Source of the DNA: an uncultured Peptococcaceae bacterium
GTDB taxonomy: Bacteria; Bacillota; Peptococcia; Peptococcales; Peptococcaceae
Assembly (NCBI GenBank): GCA_900556545.1
Contig: USPE01000107.1
Span: 1 to 6,524, forward strand
Length of the DNA: 6,524 nucleotides
Direction of reading: 5' to 3'
Each line of letters begins with the position of its first letter. The first letter of the stretch is position 1. The translations under genes were made by a program, and so were the position numbers. Of the stretch, positions 5,801 to 6,524 are shown one piece after another. Below the pieces are notes generated by a model that saw only the letters and a program-made list of their open reading frames with translations, made no database searches and was not told where the DNA came from.

Positions 5801-6151
5801 TTTATCTACAGCCAGAGCCACAGTGGGCTGAAAATAAACATCGCGCCCCTGATTGCTTTCATAGATGAAATCTTTCAATGCTTTGCTGGTATACTGAGAA
5901 AAATCGCCATATACAGCAAAACGCATACCATAGTTAATCACCTTTTGCAGCACTTCACCTGCTAAGCGGGTATGCAAAATAAAGAAATCCTCTACAATAG
6001 CATCTTTATTTACAGCAATATTCGCACAGCCTGTTTCATACTTGACTGTCATCAAAAAATCCAACGCAGACTGCACATCTGTAATCAATATCTGATCGCT
6101 ATATACCACCGCCACGTTATTACCGTTTTTTTCTACAATATCTATGTTCAT
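5783..6151 (-). CDS. DUF4180 domain-containing protein
   Basis: A 122-residue cytosolic protein that matches DUF4180 over its full length and has no known function. The start is ATG at 6149-6151 with AGGAGG (6163-6168) 11 bases upstream, slightly long but strong. Family-like features are an N-terminal beta strand (NIDIVEKNGNNVAVVYSDQI), a helix-rich segment with VQSALDFLMTVKYETGC, VNKDAIVEDFFILHTRLAGE, and the conserved-looking block VYGDFSQYTSKALKDFIYES followed by NQGRDVYFQPTVALAVDKL. The overall pattern resembles the alternating strands and helices of STAS-like folds, but that is only an impression. There is no signal peptide, membrane segment or metal motif. It lies 90 bases upstream of the regulator on the same strand, so the genes may share a transcript, although a separate promoter is possible. 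Confidence 0.8.
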   Translation of the reverse strand: MNIDIVEKNGNNVAVVYSDQILITDVQSALDFLMTVKYETGCANIAVNKDAIVEDFFILHTRLAGEVLQKVINYGMRFAVYGDFSQYTSKALKDFIYESNQGRDVYFQPTVALAVDKLIGCL

Positions 6152-6373
6152 GTTTTATCCAACCTCCTACTAATCACATAGATTGGCAACCAAATGGTCA
6201 GCCATAAAGTCAAACATGGCAATACAATTCCGCCAGAAACAGCTTTGTGCCTGATAGCCGCAATGAGAGCATTGATGACGGAACCGACTAAATCAGAACC
6301 AAACCGCTGAAAACGGCGGCTCCATAAAAAGCTGCTGACTTTCGCTATATTTTGTCACCATAAATTGCATTTG
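6148..6373 (-). pseudogene. Region with two competing broken minus-strand frames upstream of the DUF4180 gene
   Basis: Two minus-strand frames look partly coding and neither is intact. Frame A (6354 down to TGA at 6148-6150) has 68 codons, no ATG, a purine-rich first codon position, and encodes a hydrophobic membrane-like stretch (GGIVLPCLTLWLTIWLPIYV) followed by basic residues; its stop overlaps the DUF4180 ATG as ATGA. Frame B opens at ATG 6368-6370, reads to a TGA at 6293-6295, then continues open to TAG at 6170-6172, two bases before the DUF4180 Shine-Dalgarno sequence. Past the TGA it encodes a Cys-rich end (QCSHCGYQAQSCFWRNC). A decayed gene, a frameshift, or non-coding sequence are all possible. 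I do not recognise a family. Confidence 0.3.
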
Positions 6374-6377
6374 TCAA
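6349..6377 (-). promoter_or_regulatory. Candidate promoter upstream of the DUF4180 gene
   Basis: On the minus strand a perfect TTGACA (6372-6377) is followed after 17 bases by CAAAAT (6349-6354, four of six). Transcription would begin near 6342, about 190 bases before the DUF4180 start codon, and would cover the ambiguous frames in between. Confidence 0.4.
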
Positions 6378-6411
6378 GCGTTTCATTTGTCGTTGTGGAA
6401 TCACATTCATT

Positions 6412-6522
6412 TTACCAGACTGTCCTCGAAACAGTTTTTACATATTCATCTGTTATATGGTATGTATTCATCGGACAATATCTGTTGCAGCGTCCACACG
6501 CTGCTCTGGACAGTAGCTGCAC
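6412..6522 (-). CDS. Possible C-terminal fragment with ferredoxin-like cysteines, cut by window edge
   Basis: A minus-strand frame enters from the right edge and runs 36 codons to TAA at 6412-6414. It contains ACGRCNRYCPMNTYHITDEY. The CX2CX3CP spacing equals the last three cysteines of a [4Fe-4S] ferredoxin motif, with the first cysteine missing. The codons have a purine-rich first position, but the two other minus-strand frames are also open for 18-25 codons here and look almost as good. The call is therefore weak. A seven-pair hairpin (6487-6493 with 6498-6504) lies within it. Confidence 0.2.
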   Translation of the reverse strand: MQLLSRAACGRCNRYCPMNTYHITDEYVKTVSRTVW

Positions 6523-6524
6523 GT

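Noticed and set aside
6419..6514. Seven-base inverted repeat ACTGTCC / GGACAGT near the right edge as a mobile-element end
   Set aside because: It is too short, has no flanking duplication, and is expected by chance in a window of this size.
1..6524. CRISPR array, tRNA, rRNA, insertion sequence or transposase
   Set aside because: No regularly spaced repeats, cloverleaf, rRNA core words, transposase motifs or flanked terminal inverted repeats were seen on either strand.

Overview
This window looks like Bacillota (Clostridia, possibly an Oscillospiraceae-like gut anaerobe). The basis is strong AGGAGG-type ribosome binding sites, hairpin terminators with U-tracts, moderate to low GC, and protein families typical of that group (Eis-type acetyltransferase, DUF4367-like secreted protein, DUF4180, HTH-desulfoferrodoxin). 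This is inference from sequence character; no rRNA or other marker gene is present.

Layout. Left end, + strand: a 5'-truncated Eis-type N-acetyltransferase (3-1100) followed by a hairpin terminator. A 477-base intergenic region (1101-1577) holds that terminator, a possible minus-strand gene remnant, a good sigma-A-like promoter and a long leader. Next on + is a diguanylate cyclase with PAS-like sensory regions and a GGDEF domain that has an intact inhibitory I-site (1578-3296, GTG start). It converges on a minus-strand gene for a small secreted DUF4367-like protein (3407-3985), with a hairpin between the two.

Right half, all on the minus strand and read from high to low coordinates: a region of unclear coding status (6148-6524), a DUF4180 protein (5783-6151), a fusion of an XRE helix-turn-helix with a complete desulfoferrodoxin/superoxide-reductase module (5108-5692), and a flavodoxin-fold protein with a CX2CX2CX7C cluster motif (4426-5094). 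After these come a decayed second copy of the regulator's 5' end (about 4299-4420) and an intrinsic terminator (4205-4243).

The regulator and flavoprotein appear translationally coupled: the flavoprotein Shine-Dalgarno sequence overlaps the regulator stop codon. The most interesting hypothesis is that this is a small redox or oxidative-stress module. The DNA-binding protein carries a non-haem iron superoxide-reactive domain as sensor and/or enzyme, and its operon partner is a probable [4Fe-4S]/FMN electron-transfer protein. The degenerate regulator copy on the far side of the flavoprotein gene points to a past duplication and decay of the module.
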